7,926 nucleotides of DNA from Flavobacteriaceae bacterium (lineage in GTDB: Bacteria; Bacteroidota; Bacteroidia; Flavobacteriales; Flavobacteriaceae), in assembly GCA_020435885.1 (NCBI GenBank), contig JAGQYU010000134.1, positions 1 through 7,926 on the forward strand, read 5' to 3'. The notes beneath the pieces were generated by a model. The model was not told the DNA's origin, did no database searches, and was given only the letters and a program-made list of their open reading frames with translations. This document shows positions 6,648-7,926 of the stretch, piece after piece. The position numbers and the translations under genes were made by a program. How positions within the stretch are numbered: position 1 is the stretch's first letter; the number at the start of each line of letters is the position of its first letter.

Positions 6648-7529
6648 TTATTGCCCTATACTATCAATTTTTTCTAATGTTCCGGTTAAGTTTTTTTGCT
6701 CATTCAAATCATAATAAACAAAAACGGTAGCAATAAGCGTAATTGCTGATAATATGAACTTACCAACGTACGATAATACGTTCAAGGCAATGTAAATAGG
6801 GTCGCTGAATAAATTCATCATGGCTGTTGGATCATTTTCTCCAAAAGATGTTGCCATTTTTACCATTTGATAGATAAAAGCTGGTATAGAAAAAACTGAC
6901 CCTAAAATACTTACTAAAAAATACACAACAAACAGCACTCCAAATGTTGCCCACCACTGTCCACTTATCAGGGTAAAACTATGCGAAAATGAATCACCAA
7001 TTCCTTTATTTTCGAAAGCCATAATAGAGGTAGCTAATGATAGCACTACTCCTAAATAAATGCCCGGTAAATAACATAACATCATTCCAAGAATAATTAC
7101 CAGCATCATTAAAATTCCTAACCCAAGAAAATTCCAAAAGTTTTTAAATGTGTTGGTACGCACTTCATTAAAATCTACTGTGCCTCTATTCTCTATATAC
7201 GATTTTATGAAATATAAAGAAGCTGCTGATACAATAACAAATACAAGGCCTCCTACAAGTAGTAAGATACCCATCCAACTGAACATATTTGCAAAAATGT
7301 CAAAGCCTATTTCATCTGGATTACTATTTTCTACATTCTTAAAAAAACTAGAGAAAGAACTTAAAAAGAATACCATTACAATAGCCCCTACAAGAATGAA
7401 TGGGCCTGCAATTTTGATAATGGTATTAAAATACGCCTTCCAGTTTTCTCTAATAAATTTAAAAGTATCGTTAATAATAGCTCCTAAATCTCTTTCTTTT
7501 TTAAATTCAACGTAGTTAGTTGTTTCCAT
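6648..7529 (-). CDS. Polytopic membrane protein of the MoxR block (GDPD membrane-domain-like)
   Basis: A 293-residue integral membrane protein with five or six predicted membrane segments: about 36-58, 84-108, 133-152 and 154-170 (a possible pair), 192-214 and 247-272. The N-terminus is cytoplasmic and charged (FKKERDLGAIINDTFKFI, 9-26), a segment typical of its Bacteroidota homologues, and the C-terminus ends in FVYYDLNEQKNLTGTLEKID (270-289). Such proteins are usually annotated as hypothetical or as carrying a glycerophosphoryl diester phosphodiesterase membrane domain; no phosphodiesterase catalytic domain is present, so no enzymatic activity should be assumed. The long loop between the first two segments is Ser, Phe and Asn rich (57-80). 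Its ATG lies within the 3' end of the SpoIIM-family gene (14-base overlap) and its stop is 7 bases before the next start, so co-translation with the block is likely. Function unknown. Confidence 0.8.
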   Translation of the reverse strand: METTNYVEFKKERDLGAIINDTFKFIRENWKAYFNTIIKIAGPFILVGAIVMVFFLSSFSSFFKNVENSNPDEIGFDIFANMFSWMGILLLVGGLVFVIVSAASLYFIKSYIENRGTVDFNEVRTNTFKNFWNFLGLGILMMLVIILGMMLCYLPGIYLGVVLSLATSIMAFENKGIGDSFSHSFTLISGQWWATFGVLFVVYFLVSILGSVFSIPAFIYQMVKMATSFGENDPTAMMNLFSDPIYIALNVLSYVGKFILSAITLIATVFVYYDLNEQKNLTGTLEKIDSIGQ

Positions 7530-7926
7530 CTTGTTTTATTTGGTTAGTTAATTTTATTGGATAGATTACGTAATAATATATAATCAATGTAAGTGATGCT
7601 AAAATAATAGTAATAGCAAGCCAGTCCGGCATTTCGGTATGTCTGGTAACAAAGCCTTCTAAAAAGCCTGCAATTATAAAAAATGGGACAGTGCTCAACA
7701 TAATTTTCAATCCTGCTTTTATACTTTTCTTAAAAGAATCTAAGCGAGAATAAGTATCCGGGAACAATAGTCCATTGCCTAATACCAACCCTGCACAGCC
7801 TGCTATAATAATTACCGAAATTTCTATGGTTCCATGTATCCAAATGGTTCTGGAAGATTCCCATAAAAGACCTTTATCATAAAAGAAATACAAAAACGAA
7901 CCGAGCATTATACCATTTTGCATCAT
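7516..7926 (-). CDS. SpoIIM-family membrane protein, C-terminal part (5' end outside window)
   Basis: The C-terminal 136 residues of a stage II sporulation protein M family membrane protein. The frame is open to the window edge, and the Met-Met at the edge sits within the conserved core, so it is very unlikely to be the true start; complete Bacteroidota members are about 300-330 residues. Visible family marks are NGIMLGSFLYFFY (4-16 of the visible part), IWIHGTIEIS (28-37), GLLFPDTYSR (52-61), and EGFVTRHTEMP (90-100). Membrane segments lie at about 34-55, 77-92 and 101-122, ending in a short basic cytoplasmic tail. In Bacillus, SpoIIM forms a complex with the peptidoglycan hydrolases SpoIID and SpoIIP; here there is no sporulation context, and the link is with MoxR. 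In related clusters an RDD-family gene often precedes it, which I infer but cannot see. It overlaps the next gene by 14 bases. Confidence 0.88.
   Translation of the reverse strand: MMQNGIMLGSFLYFFYDKGLLWESSRTIWIHGTIEISVIIIAGCAGLVLGNGLLFPDTYSRLDSFKKSIKAGLKIMLSTVPFFIIAGFLEGFVTRHTEMPDWLAITIILASLTLIIYYYVIYPIKLTNQIKQDGNN

Noticed and set aside
7150..7515. Plus-strand open frame of 121 codons opposite the polytopic membrane gene, and shorter ones at 5474-5662 and 6252-6479.
   Set aside because: Each is antisense to a gene with clear membrane or domain features, and none has a promoter-like element or recognisable product.
6648..7529. A glycerophosphodiester phosphodiesterase enzyme.
   Set aside because: Only membrane segments resembling the membrane domain are present; no catalytic barrel or its His/Glu motifs can be seen.

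Overview
The window looks like chromosomal DNA from a member of the Bacteroidota. It is AT-rich, the starts have no recognisable Shine-Dalgarno sequence, one intergenic gap carries an exact match to the Bacteroidota -7 promoter element (TAnnTTTG), and the gene families and their order are ones seen in that phylum. I cannot fix the family or genus. There are no RNA genes, mobile elements, CRISPR arrays or long repeats that I can see. Coding density is almost complete: the longest gap between genes is 29 bases.

Left part (1-2374). A 5' portion of holA (DNA polymerase III delta subunit, clamp loader) runs leftward off the edge. Divergent from it, 29 bases away, is a small stand-alone PD-(D/E)xK nuclease-like protein of the HsdR N-terminal type. 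A family 2 glycosyltransferase follows in the same direction, read from a TTG start. This part is ordinary housekeeping, except that the nuclease-like gene has no restriction-modification partners.

Right part (2371-7926). Six leftward genes form one tight block, with junctions ranging from a 14-base overlap to a 7-base gap: a SpoIIM-family membrane protein (5' end outside the window), a multi-spanning membrane protein, a secreted/anchored DUF4129-type protein, a DUF4350 protein, a MoxR-type AAA+ ATPase and a DUF58 protein with a vWA-like domain. The last gene converges on the glycosyltransferase gene and the two stop codons overlap. No promoter for the block is visible, so it probably starts to the right of the window.

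How the block may work. MoxR ATPases of this kind are usually encoded next to DUF58/vWA-like proteins and are thought to act as chaperones or remodelling motors. Here the predicted topologies of the DUF58, DUF4350 and DUF4129 proteins each place a soluble domain in the cytoplasm, where MoxR sits, while DUF4350 and DUF4129 also expose parts to the periplasm. The reasonable inference is a membrane-anchored MoxR machine that passes ATP-driven work to an envelope process. The gene set is conserved in the phylum as far as I know, but its substrate is not established. It is the most interesting thing in the window.

Three of the eight visible gene starts (glycosyltransferase, DUF4129, DUF4350) are TTG, and in each case an in-frame ATG is excluded between the upstream stop codon and the conserved N-terminus.
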